Notes under the pieces: model-generated | Seen by the model: only the letters and a program-made list of their open reading frames with translations | Databases searched by the model: none | What the model was told of the DNA's origin: nothing | Shown here: positions 24,336-31,215 of the stretch, one piece after another | How positions within the stretch are numbered: position 1 is the first letter of the stretch | Layout of the letters: each line of letters starts with the position of its first letter | Source of the DNA: Thiohalobacter sp. | GTDB taxonomy: Bacteria; Pseudomonadota; Gammaproteobacteria; DSM-19610 | DNA length: 35,056 nt | Reading direction: 5' to 3' | Assembly: GCA_026984515.1 (NCBI GenBank) | Contig: JALSRZ010000162.1 | Location: 1-35,056, forward strand | Program-made: the position numbers and the translations under genes

Positions 24336-24604
24336 AAAAAACCTGCAGACTGCTCGCATTCCTCGTGGCCGCCGCTGCCCTGCCGGCGGCGGCCGAGGAG
24401 CGAATGGACCTCGAGGGCATGGCGGTCATCGGTAACCGCGAACTGCCCAAGGCACTGTTTATCGTGCCGTGGAAAGACCCCAACGCGGAATTGACACCCG
24501 AGCGTCCGGTGAATAGCCTGATCGATGAGACGCTGCAGCCGGTCGATCCGGATGTTTTCAGACGCAAACTGGAATATTTCGACACAGTTCACAAAACGGA
24601 TTAA
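24332..24604 (+). CDS. Small secreted protein of the Glt-like operon
   Basis: The ATG at 24332 overlaps the preceding stop as ATGA. The 90-residue product has a clear signal peptide (MKKTCRLLAFLVAAAALPAAA) and a mature part of about 68 residues beginning EERMDLEGMAVIGNRELPKAL. I do not recognise the family. The segment GMAVIGNRELPKALFIVPWK has the look of a short plug- or secretin-contacting peptide. It sits immediately before the motor genes, so it may link the TPR proteins to the motor; that is inferred from position only. Confidence 0.7.
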   Translation: MKKTCRLLAFLVAAAALPAAAEERMDLEGMAVIGNRELPKALFIVPWKDPNAELTPERPVNSLIDETLQPVDPDVFRRKLEYFDTVHKTD

Positions 24605-24655
24605 AGATACGGGCCTGATCCCCGAGAAACAGTAGGCACTTTTAAGGAGTTCACG

Positions 24656-25303
24656 ATGGATATCTTCTCGACATTTGTTCAGTTTTTCCAGTCCGGCGGG
24701 GTGTTTATGTATCCCATCGTTGTCGTCCTGGCCCTCGGCGCCGCCATTGCCATCGAGCGCTATGTCTACCTGACCGCGGCACGCGCCACCAACCAGCGCA
24801 TCTGGAAAAAAGTGATGCCGCTGCTGATGGAAGGCAAGTACAGCCAGGCCATTGCCGTTACCGAAAAGTCCCGATCCGCCCTCAGCCGCATCCTGCGCTA
24901 CGGACTGGACCGCACCGACAATGTCACCGCCCACCGGGATGACGTGGAAGTCGCCATGGAAGAGGGCCTGATGGAAACGGTGCCCCGCCTGGAGAAACGT
25001 ACCCACTACCTGGCCACCTTTGCCAACATCGCCACCCTGCTGGGCCTGCTGGGCACCATCATGGGCCTGATACAGGCATTCACCGCGGTCGCCAACGCCA
25101 ACCCGGCGGAAAAAGCCGATATGCTGTCTGCCAGTATCTCGGTGGCCATGAACACCACGGCATTCGGCCTGATGGCCGCTATTCCGCTGCTGCTGATCTA
25201 CACCGTGCTGCAGACCAAGACCACGGAACTCGTCGACAGCCTGGAAATGGCATCGGTTAAATTCCTTAATATCCTCACCGAGCGCCGCGGAACTTCCGCC
25301 TGA
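24656..25303 (+). CDS. TolQ/ExbB/AglR-type motor protein
   Basis: This is a 215-residue MotA/TolQ/ExbB proton-channel protein with AAGGAG before its ATG. Three membrane segments are visible: residues about 17-40 (MYPIVVVLALGAAIAIERYVYL), about 120-143 (FANIATLLGLLGTIMGLIQAF, the typical family signature) and about 160-185 (AMNTTAFGLMAAIPLLLIYTV). It ends with ATGA overlap into the first ExbD-like gene. With two ExbD/TolR proteins it would form an inner-membrane motor driven by proton flow, as AglR does with AglQ and AglS in Myxococcus. Confidence 0.92.
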   Translation: MDIFSTFVQFFQSGGVFMYPIVVVLALGAAIAIERYVYLTAARATNQRIWKKVMPLLMEGKYSQAIAVTEKSRSALSRILRYGLDRTDNVTAHRDDVEVAMEEGLMETVPRLEKRTHYLATFANIATLLGLLGTIMGLIQAFTAVANANPAEKADMLSASISVAMNTTAFGLMAAIPLLLIYTVLQTKTTELVDSLEMASVKFLNILTERRGTSA

Positions 25304-25833
25304 TGAAACGTCGCTGGCGTAACAAGCGTTCCGGCGGACCGCCGGAGCTGGATATCACGGCCTTTATGAACCTGATGGTCATACTGGTGCCGTTCCTGCT
25401 GATTTCTGCCGTATTTTCGCGCATCACCATCCTGGAACTGGATCTGCCGACATCGGCGGCCGAACAGCAGGACCCGAAAGACGAACCCGAGCAACTGCAG
25501 CTCGAGGTCATCCTGCGCAACCACGTCGTGGAGATCGGGGACCGCAAGCGCGGCCTGCTGAAACAGGTGGAAGTACAGCCCGATGGCAGCCACCTGCAAC
25601 AGGTCTCTGAGCTGCTGCAACAGATCAAGGCCCGCTTCCCGGACAAACGGGACATTACCCTGTTACTGGAAACGGATATTGCTTATGAACGCCTGGTGGA
25701 AATGATGGATACCCTGCGTGTCGCCCAGGTCGAGCAGGACGGCGAGACCGTCAACGCCGAACTGTTCCCTGCCATCTCCATCGGGGACGCCCCGGCTGCC
25801 AGAACGCGCACTTCCGCAAAGGACCGCAAATGA
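25303..25833 (+). CDS. ExbD/TolR-like protein with Asn in place of the membrane Asp
   Basis: The 176-residue protein has one N-terminal membrane segment and a periplasmic TolR-like domain (ITLLLETDIAYERLVEMMDTLR). In ExbD/TolR the membrane segment holds an essential Asp that carries protons. Here the aligned segment is ELDITAFMNLMVILVPFLL, with Asn23 where family members have Asp. The upstream Asp17 is at the membrane edge and could substitute only poorly. The neighbouring second ExbD keeps the Asp. The gene overlaps both neighbours by 1-4 nt, so the three motor genes are made together. Confidence 0.9.
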   Translation: MKRRWRNKRSGGPPELDITAFMNLMVILVPFLLISAVFSRITILELDLPTSAAEQQDPKDEPEQLQLEVILRNHVVEIGDRKRGLLKQVEVQPDGSHLQQVSELLQQIKARFPDKRDITLLLETDIAYERLVEMMDTLRVAQVEQDGETVNAELFPAISIGDAPAARTRTSAKDRK

Positions 25834-26348
25834 AACAGTCCCGTCGCGCCAAACGCATGGAACGCCACTACAAACGCAACAAGGGAGCTCCGGCGTTCAA
25901 CATGGTCTCCCTGATGGACATCTTCACCATCCTGGTCTTCTTCCTGCTGGCCAACTCCGGGGAGGGCGAAGTCCTGCCCAGCACCCGCAACATTGAGCTG
26001 CCCGAATCCATTGCCGAACAGAAACCCCGCCAGAATGTTGTCATCGTGGTCACGGCCAGTGACATCCTGGTGCAGGGCGGCAAGGTGATTTCCGTGCGCG
26101 ATGCAGAGCACAGCAAGGGACTGGTGATCGAACCGCTCAGGGCCGAGCTGGAACGGCAGAACAGGCGCCGCGTGCTGCCGGCAGACGGCAGCCGGGAACA
26201 GCCCATGGAAGTGACCATCATGGGCAACAAGCTGATTCCCTATCGGCTGCTGAAAAAAGTCATGGCGACCAGCACCGAAGCCGGCTTCGGGAAAATCTCG
26301 CTGGCCGTGATGCAGAAGACCACGGCTGCGGGGGACCAGGAAATATAA
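25830..26348 (+). CDS. ExbD/TolR-like protein with conserved membrane Asp
   Basis: The second ExbD/TolR protein has 172 residues. The membrane segment SLMDIFTILVFFLLAN has Asp30 at the proton-carrying position. The periplasmic part (NVVIVVTASDILVQGGKVIS, VTIMGNKLIPYRLLKKVMATS) is TolR-like but includes an inserted charged loop. The start ATG overlaps the previous stop as ATGA, and its stop TAA overlaps the next ATG. Two unlike ExbD subunits with one TolQ is the arrangement of the Agl gliding motor. Confidence 0.9.
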   Translation: MKQSRRAKRMERHYKRNKGAPAFNMVSLMDIFTILVFFLLANSGEGEVLPSTRNIELPESIAEQKPRQNVVIVVTASDILVQGGKVISVRDAEHSKGLVIEPLRAELERQNRRRVLPADGSREQPMEVTIMGNKLIPYRLLKKVMATSTEAGFGKISLAVMQKTTAAGDQEI

Positions 26349-27298
26349 TGGTCTATTCCCACTCCCTCTCCCTGCCCTGGTCGATTTCCGCGGAAGACGA
26401 ACGCCGTTTCCGTAAAATCCTCCTCGTCACGCTGGCACTCACCATCGCGTTCGGTATTGCCATACCGCTGCTGCCGGTAGTTAAAAAACCGGTGGAAGAG
26501 GAAGTCGAGCTTCCTCCGCGCGTGGCCAAACTGATTTTCGAGAAAAAGACCGAGCCGAAACCGCGCAAAAAACCGCAGGTAGAGAAAAAACCGGAACCCA
26601 AACCAAAACCGCTGGCCAAAAAGAAGCCCTTGCCCAAAAAGAAAGTGCCGCCCAAAGTCGAAAAGAAAGTCGTGCCGAAAAAGCCGAAGGTGGACGCCAT
26701 CGAACAGGCACGCAAAAAGGCCTCTACGGCCGGGCTGCTGGCCCTGCAGGATTCACTCGCCGACCTGCGCGACCAGTCGGTCGATGAACTGAAAGGCTCC
26801 AGGCGGCTCAGCAACAGCGGATCGAGCGCGCGCAAGACCGAGCGGTCCCTGATCACCTCGAAAGTGGGCAGCAGCAGCCGGGGCATCAATACGGCGGCGA
26901 TGAGTCGCGACACCGGCTCGACCAGGCTGGCCGCGCGCACCGCAACCCGGGTAAAAAGTTCCATCGCCAAACCTGCGGGCAAGAACGCACGCAAAAACAG
27001 TCGTGCTGCGTCGCGCAGCATCGAGGAAATCCAGGTGGTATTCGACCGCAACAAGAGTGCAATTTACGGCCTGTATAACCGCGCACTGCGCAAGGACCCG
27101 ACGCTGCAGGGAAAACTGGTAATCCGCCTGACCATCGCGCCTTCAGGAAAGATTACCAGTATCAGCATGGTATCCAGCGAACTCGGCGACCCCCGGCTGG
27201 AACGCAAGCTGGTGCAGCGCATCAAGCTGTTCAACTTCGGTGCCAAGGCAGTAGACCCGGTCACCATCACCTACCCGATCGAATTCCTGCCCGCCTAG
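26348..27298 (+). CDS. TonB-like protein with AgmX/PglI-type C-terminus
   Basis: The 316-residue protein has a short cytoplasmic start, one membrane segment (KILLVTLALTIAFGIAIPLLPV, about residues 22-43) and a long Pro/Lys-rich spacer (about 60-115) that would cross the periplasm, as in TonB. A Ser/Arg-rich stretch follows. The C-terminal domain (about 225-316) has SIEEIQVVFDRNKSAIYGLYNRALRKDPTLQG and LVIRLTIAPSGKITSISMVSSELG, the pattern of the AgmX/PglI C-terminal domain of myxobacterial gliding proteins and related TonB tails. It is the last gene of the operon and likely transmits motor motion to the outer-membrane or TPR components. Confidence 0.88.
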   Translation: MVYSHSLSLPWSISAEDERRFRKILLVTLALTIAFGIAIPLLPVVKKPVEEEVELPPRVAKLIFEKKTEPKPRKKPQVEKKPEPKPKPLAKKKPLPKKKVPPKVEKKVVPKKPKVDAIEQARKKASTAGLLALQDSLADLRDQSVDELKGSRRLSNSGSSARKTERSLITSKVGSSSRGINTAAMSRDTGSTRLAARTATRVKSSIAKPAGKNARKNSRAASRSIEEIQVVFDRNKSAIYGLYNRALRKDPTLQGKLVIRLTIAPSGKITSISMVSSELGDPRLERKLVQRIKLFNFGAKAVDPVTITYPIEFLPA

Positions 27299-27472
27299 CC
27301 CGCATTTCTCACCGGGTTCCGTAGCGAGGCGGCAGGTCGTGTGATAAGCGGCGTTCGCGACCGAGGGCCGCGCAGGCATAGTCGACACTATGTCGAGCAG
27401 CCCGACCGAGTGAACGCCGCTTAGCGCGCGGCATGACGCCGCCGCAGCAGGAAGTCGGTGAGAAATGCGGGC
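27298..27472. repeat. 175-bp imperfect palindromic element
   Basis: The first 17 bases (starting GCCCGCATTTCTCACCG at 27298) are repeated inverted at the end (27472). A second exact inverted block, TAAGCGGCGTTC, lies deeper on both arms. The centre near 27385 is itself palindromic (CATAGTCGAC...). No frame is open through it. It lies directly behind the stop of the TonB-like gene, between two convergent genes. It has the structure of a MITE or REP/BIME-like repeat or of a very large two-way terminator; copies elsewhere cannot be seen from this window. Confidence 0.75.
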
Positions 27473-27489
27473 TAAGCCCGGAATTCTCA
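27459..27489. terminator. Hairpin at the convergent TonB-like/ubiA junction
   Basis: GAGAA...CGGGC (27460-27472) pairs with GCCCG...TTCTC (27476-27488), giving a two-part stem with a TAA loop that ends in the ubiA stop codon. It reuses the terminal arm of the palindromic element. It is placed where two transcripts meet, which fits a bidirectional terminator, although no long T-run is present. Confidence 0.4.
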
Positions 27490-28359
27490 CCGCGGCGCAG
27501 GAACCCGCACCAGGTAATCCAGCACGATACCCGTAAACACCGCGGCACCGAACCAGTTGTTGTTCAGAAACGCCTGGAAGCAGGCCCCGGGTTCGCGCTC
27601 GCGAATCAGGTATTGCTGGTACAGTGCCAGCCCCGCCGCCAGCAACAGGCCGAAATAGTAATACCCGCCCAGGCTGGCGACCTGCCCCACCATCAGCAGC
27701 GCCAGCATCAACAGCACCTGGATTGCTGCGATGATGGCGCGATCCGCCTCGCCAAAAAGAATCGCCGTGGACTTGACACCGATTTTCAGGTCGTCCTCGC
27801 GGTCCACCATCCCGTACATGGTGTCATAGGCCGTCGCCCACAATACCGTTGCCACAAACAGCAACCAGGCCACTTTCGGCACAGCACCGGTCTGCGCCGC
27901 AAAAGCCATGGGCACAGCCCAGCCAAACGCAGCCCCCAGGAACACCTGCGGCAGGTGCGTAAAGCGTTTCATAAAAGGATACAGCGCCGCCAGGGCAACC
28001 CCCGCGAAAGACAACAGGATCGTCAGGCGGTTCATGAGCAGCACCAGGCCGAACGCCGCCAGGCACAGCACCGCGAACAGCAGCAGCGCTTCCCCGGGAC
28101 TGACCAGGCCCGCGGCTACGGGTCGTTCCCGGGTGCGTTCCACGTGCGGGTCGAATTTCCGGTCGGCATAGTCATTGATGACACAACCCGCGGAACGCAT
28201 CAGTACGACACCCGCCGCAAACACCAGCAACACCCGCAGGTCCGGACTGCCTTCACCCGCGATCCACAGGGCCCACAACATCGGCCACATCAGCAGGAAA
28301 ATACCGATCGGCCGGTCCAGGCGCATCAGCCGGACATACCGGGTCAGTCGTTCTCTCAT
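27487..28359 (-). CDS. ubiA: 4-hydroxybenzoate octaprenyltransferase UbiA
   Basis: UbiA attaches the polyprenyl tail to 4-hydroxybenzoate in ubiquinone biosynthesis at the inner membrane. The 290-residue protein has the first Asp-rich motif NDYADRKFD (residues 62-70) and the second in DREDDLKIG (186-194), both binding prenyl diphosphate through magnesium. Its many hydrophobic helices match the family. A TATTAT hexamer about 14 nt ahead of the start on the minus strand may be its own -10. It is separated from ubiC by an opposite-strand gene, so it cannot simply be co-transcribed with ubiC unless through that gene's antisense strand. Confidence 0.96.
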   Translation of the reverse strand: MRERLTRYVRLMRLDRPIGIFLLMWPMLWALWIAGEGSPDLRVLLVFAAGVVLMRSAGCVINDYADRKFDPHVERTRERPVAAGLVSPGEALLLFAVLCLAAFGLVLLMNRLTILLSFAGVALAALYPFMKRFTHLPQVFLGAAFGWAVPMAFAAQTGAVPKVAWLLFVATVLWATAYDTMYGMVDREDDLKIGVKSTAILFGEADRAIIAAIQVLLMLALLMVGQVASLGGYYYFGLLLAAGLALYQQYLIREREPGACFQAFLNNNWFGAAVFTGIVLDYLVRVPAPR

Positions 28360-28402
28360 GTCGGAGCTGGAAATAATACCCGTAATCCCTTATTTTCGTC
28401 TC

Positions 28403-28987
28403 ATGAATGCACGCCGGATCCTGGTCTATCTTACCTGCCTGTACCCGCTGACGGGAATAGCAGCGCCGGCACCGCCGCCATTCTACAGCTGTACCGACTA
28501 CCACTGTGACGAGGGAGAAACGGTTTCACTGTCCGCGGCGCAATGGCAGGAAATCCGGGCACTGTTTGCAACGACGTCGAACGCGCAGGAAGAACGTCAA
28601 CAGATTCGCAAAGCCATTGCCCTGCTGGAGACGCAGGTCGGCGCCATCACCGGCACCTCACGGGACCTGGCAAAAAATGTCGCCGGCGCCGGGCTGCCAG
28701 GCCAGCTCGACTGCATATCGGAATCGAAGAACACCACCACTTATCTCCGCCTGATGGACGCGGACGGCCTGCTGCACTGGCACACGGTGGAAGAACGCCG
28801 TCTCAGGCACCCCTGGATACTGGACCTGCACTGGTCCGCCGTCATCCGCGATACAGACACCGGCCAGCGCTACGCGGTCGACTCCTGGTTCCTGGATAAT
28901 GGTCAGCCGCCCTACATTCAGCCACTGGAGCAGTGGCTGTCAGGACGCGCCTTCGATAGCGGGCAGGAACAGCTCGGCGACCAGTAA
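28403..28987 (+). CDS. Secreted protein of unknown function between ubiA and ubiC
   Basis: From the ATG at 28403 the product has 194 residues with a signal peptide (ARRILVYLTCLYPLTGIAAPA). The mature start PFYSCTDYHCDEGETVSL has two cysteines, then LSAAQWQEIRALF and a helical segment with QQIRKAIALLETQVG. The later part is conserved-looking: LDCISESKNTTTYLRLMDADG, WHTVEERRLRHPW, HWSAVIRDTDTGQRYAVDSWFLDNGQPPYI. I recall uncharacterised proteobacterial proteins like this but no function. It runs opposite to ubiA and ubiC and its end overlaps the ubiC end by 48 nt. Confidence 0.75.
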   Translation: MNARRILVYLTCLYPLTGIAAPAPPPFYSCTDYHCDEGETVSLSAAQWQEIRALFATTSNAQEERQQIRKAIALLETQVGAITGTSRDLAKNVAGAGLPGQLDCISESKNTTTYLRLMDADGLLHWHTVEERRLRHPWILDLHWSAVIRDTDTGQRYAVDSWFLDNGQPPYIQPLEQWLSGRAFDSGQEQLGDQ

Positions 28988-29506
28988 CGGCTTGCCGCCC
29001 GAGCGGAACACCGAGCGTCGTCCCCAGATGGCCGCCGGCTTCCGTTTCAGCCCCTGGCTCGCAGCACGAAACATCGCCTGCCCGCTGCGAATACAGGCCA
29101 GTTCCACCGCACCACGCTGCAGGCCCGGGTCCGCGAACAGGAACGCACCCAGCGGGCGGTCACCGAGGCGCGCCAGGCGCCGTTGCGCACCGGTCAACGT
29201 ACCTGCCGGCACCACGGTGCGGGCAAACACCCACGGCGTTCCATCACACAGCAACTGAACCTGGCGGACCCAGCCGACCCGGCCGGCCGGCATACCCAGC
29301 GCGCGGGCTTCATCCAGCCGGGGACGCTGCCACCCTTCCGCCAGCACACGCACCTCGAAGCAACCGTCACAATGCTTCTTCAGGCGGTCTGTCAGGGACC
29401 CGGCATCCAGCAGCCAGGCGCGCAGCGCTTGCGGGATCCGGGTGCGCGACCAGCGCTCGTAGCGCAACCAGACCGGCATCGCACCGGTATTCAGGGGGTG
29501 GGGCAC
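28940..29506 (-). CDS. ubiC: Chorismate lyase UbiC
   Basis: UbiC splits chorismate into 4-hydroxybenzoate and pyruvate, the first step of ubiquinone synthesis. The GTG at 29506 is preferred (188 residues) because GGAG stands about 10 nt upstream and the length then matches E. coli UbiC at the N-terminus; the ATG at 29479 has no ribosome site. Family motifs are LRAWLLDAGSLTDRLKK, VRQVQLLCDGTPWVFARTVVP and LGDRPLGAFLF, followed by the late WGRRSVF..GKPLLVAELFLP with the acidic residue near the end. A longer open frame upstream covers the promoter and is not coding. Confidence 0.93.
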   Translation of the reverse strand: MPHPLNTGAMPVWLRYERWSRTRIPQALRAWLLDAGSLTDRLKKHCDGCFEVRVLAEGWQRPRLDEARALGMPAGRVGWVRQVQLLCDGTPWVFARTVVPAGTLTGAQRRLARLGDRPLGAFLFADPGLQRGAVELACIRSGQAMFRAASQGLKRKPAAIWGRRSVFRSGGKPLLVAELFLPAIEGAS

Positions 29507-29548
29507 GAACAGGCTTCTCCGCGGACTTCCGTCCGGTAAAAAAAGCGG

Positions 29549-29576
29549 ATTATGACATAGATGCCGTTTCTGTAAC
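29549..29576 (-). promoter_or_regulatory. Predicted ubiC promoter
   Basis: Minus-strand GTTACA (29576-29571) and CATAAT (29554-29549) are 16 nt apart, and a TG one base ahead of the -10 makes it an extended -10 promoter. Transcription would start near 29542, about 36 nt before the GTG start. Confidence 0.5.
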
Positions 29577-29617
29577 CCGGTTCTCAGTTTGGGGCGGCAC
29601 CGGTGTGAAACAGGTCG

Positions 29618-29646
29618 CTGAAACCACCCCTTGCGGGGTCGATAAT
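29618..29646 (+). promoter_or_regulatory. Predicted promoter of the M48-like gene
   Basis: CTGAAA (29618-29623) and GATAAT (29641-29646) are separated by 17 nt. The -10 matches five of six positions. The start would lie about 25 nt ahead of the ATG at 29679, which has an AGGAGAAGG ribosome site. This promoter is divergent from the ubiC promoter. Confidence 0.4.
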
Positions 29647-29678
29647 TTCCCTGCCCCACCGATGCAGGAGAAGGTGCA

Positions 29679-31190
29679 ATGAACCAGCAGCTAGTACAGG
29701 GCCAGATCGCCGTCTGGCTGGAACCGGGACGCCGGAAATGGTCACAGATGCTCCACCGTTCCAGCCGGGTACGCCTCGCTGCCCTGTCACTGGCAAACAT
29801 CGGCGGCTGCCTGCTGATGCTGTCGCCCCTGGTCACGCTGGCGCTTGCCGCCATCGGCGGCGTCTACCTCTTCCAGCATATCCAGGGACCGCTCGACTGG
29901 TTCATGGTGGAGGTGCTGGGTGCGATCTGCCTGTTCAGCGGCTACCTCTCGATCCAGTTTTACCGTACTCGCCCGGAAACCCCGCAGGGCGTACGCGTGG
30001 CCAGGGAGCAGTCTCCCGAACTGTTGACCATGCTGGAGCGCCGCGTCTCGCACTTCGGGGTACGCGCCCCGGAGACGCTCGAACTGACGCCCGACACCGA
30101 TCTGAAAATACAGGCGACACCGGCCTGGCCGGTGCCGCTGTTACACCGCTACCGGCTGCAGATCGGGGCACCGCTGCTGTACTTCCTGTCCCCGGGACAG
30201 TTCCGCCTGGCGCTGGCAGGCGCCATCGCCGCCACCGCACGCAGCCGGCACAGCTGGACCGGCTGGCTGGCCCAGGCCGCTGAAGACTGGCCGCTGATCG
30301 TAGCCGCGCTGGAGCAGCGCAGCTCCCTGCTGGCCACCCTCACGCTCAGGCCGCTGCGGTGGATTTCCCGGGTAACACTCAGGCTCAGCGCCGAACTGCG
30401 CGCCGAACGGGTGCAGGTACAGAGTCGCTGGGTGCTGGAGAACACCGATGAACAGAAAGCCATGGAATACCTGTCCAACCTGGTCGTCGCCAACGCCTTC
30501 CTCAACAGGCAGTACTGGCCGATGATCTACAAGGCCGCCGAACGTTGCCCGGCGCCGGTCGTCAAACCCTTTTCCCATTTCGGCCTGTTACTGGAGAAAT
30601 TGCTCAGCGAGCGCTCGGCCCGCCGCTGGCTGCTGCAGGCACAGACCCGCAGCAGCACCATCAGCGACGCCGACCTGCGCGACCTGCTGGCCGATCTGAA
30701 CATCGAGCACCTGCACTGGTCCCGGTTACCGGAAAAGAGCGCCTTTGACGACCTGTTCGCTTCAACGGACATCCTCAAGGAGCTGGATACACACTGGCAG
30801 ACGCTGATTGAACCGGAATGGAACCGTCGCCACGCTGCCTTCCAGAACGACCGGCTGCGCTTTGAAAAACTGCAGGCGCGCGCCCGGCAACAGGGCCTGA
30901 GAGGCGATTCCGCGCTGCGTTACGTAAAACTCGCGGGGAAATTCATGGACGGGGAAAAAGCCGTCGCCGTTTACCGGACCATGTACCAGGCCAACCTGGA
31001 CGACGCCAACCTGTGTTTCACCAGTGGCTGCGAGATGCTGAAATCGGGCAATCTGCGCGAAGGCTGCGAAGCATTACAGCGCGCCGCTGAACTGGACCGC
31101 TCTCTCGCCAACCGTGCCCACGCGCTGATCAGCGAGCACCGGCATGCCTGGATCAATGAAAATGAAGCAGTAACACAACGGGCCGGCTGA
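29679..31190 (+). CDS. Membrane protein with degenerate M48-peptidase-like domain
   Basis: The 503-residue protein has two membrane segments (residues about 33-65 and 75-95) and then a region that looks like the M48 metallopeptidase core: APETLELTPDTDLKIQATPAW and LQIGAPLLYFLSPGQFRLALAGAIAATARSRHSW (161-193). In active members the place after the LSPxExRxVLA-like helix reads HExxH, but here it is GAIAA (181-185), so the zinc ligands are missing. The rest is helical, with a TPR-like end (NLCFTSGCEMLKSGNLREGCEALQRAAEL). It is likely a pseudo-peptidase with a structural or regulatory role. Assignment rests on the flanking pattern. Confidence 0.7.
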   Translation: MNQQLVQGQIAVWLEPGRRKWSQMLHRSSRVRLAALSLANIGGCLLMLSPLVTLALAAIGGVYLFQHIQGPLDWFMVEVLGAICLFSGYLSIQFYRTRPETPQGVRVAREQSPELLTMLERRVSHFGVRAPETLELTPDTDLKIQATPAWPVPLLHRYRLQIGAPLLYFLSPGQFRLALAGAIAATARSRHSWTGWLAQAAEDWPLIVAALEQRSSLLATLTLRPLRWISRVTLRLSAELRAERVQVQSRWVLENTDEQKAMEYLSNLVVANAFLNRQYWPMIYKAAERCPAPVVKPFSHFGLLLEKLLSERSARRWLLQAQTRSSTISDADLRDLLADLNIEHLHWSRLPEKSAFDDLFASTDILKELDTHWQTLIEPEWNRRHAAFQNDRLRFEKLQARARQQGLRGDSALRYVKLAGKFMDGEKAVAVYRTMYQANLDDANLCFTSGCEMLKSGNLREGCEALQRAAELDRSLANRAHALISEHRHAWINENEAVTQRAG

Positions 31191-31215
31191 CCCTTCAGGA
31201 CCGGCAACAGCAAAC

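Noticed and set aside
29506-29854. N-terminal extension of ubiC to 304 residues
   Set aside because: The extra residues are not UbiC-like and would cover the predicted promoters and the start of the divergent gene.
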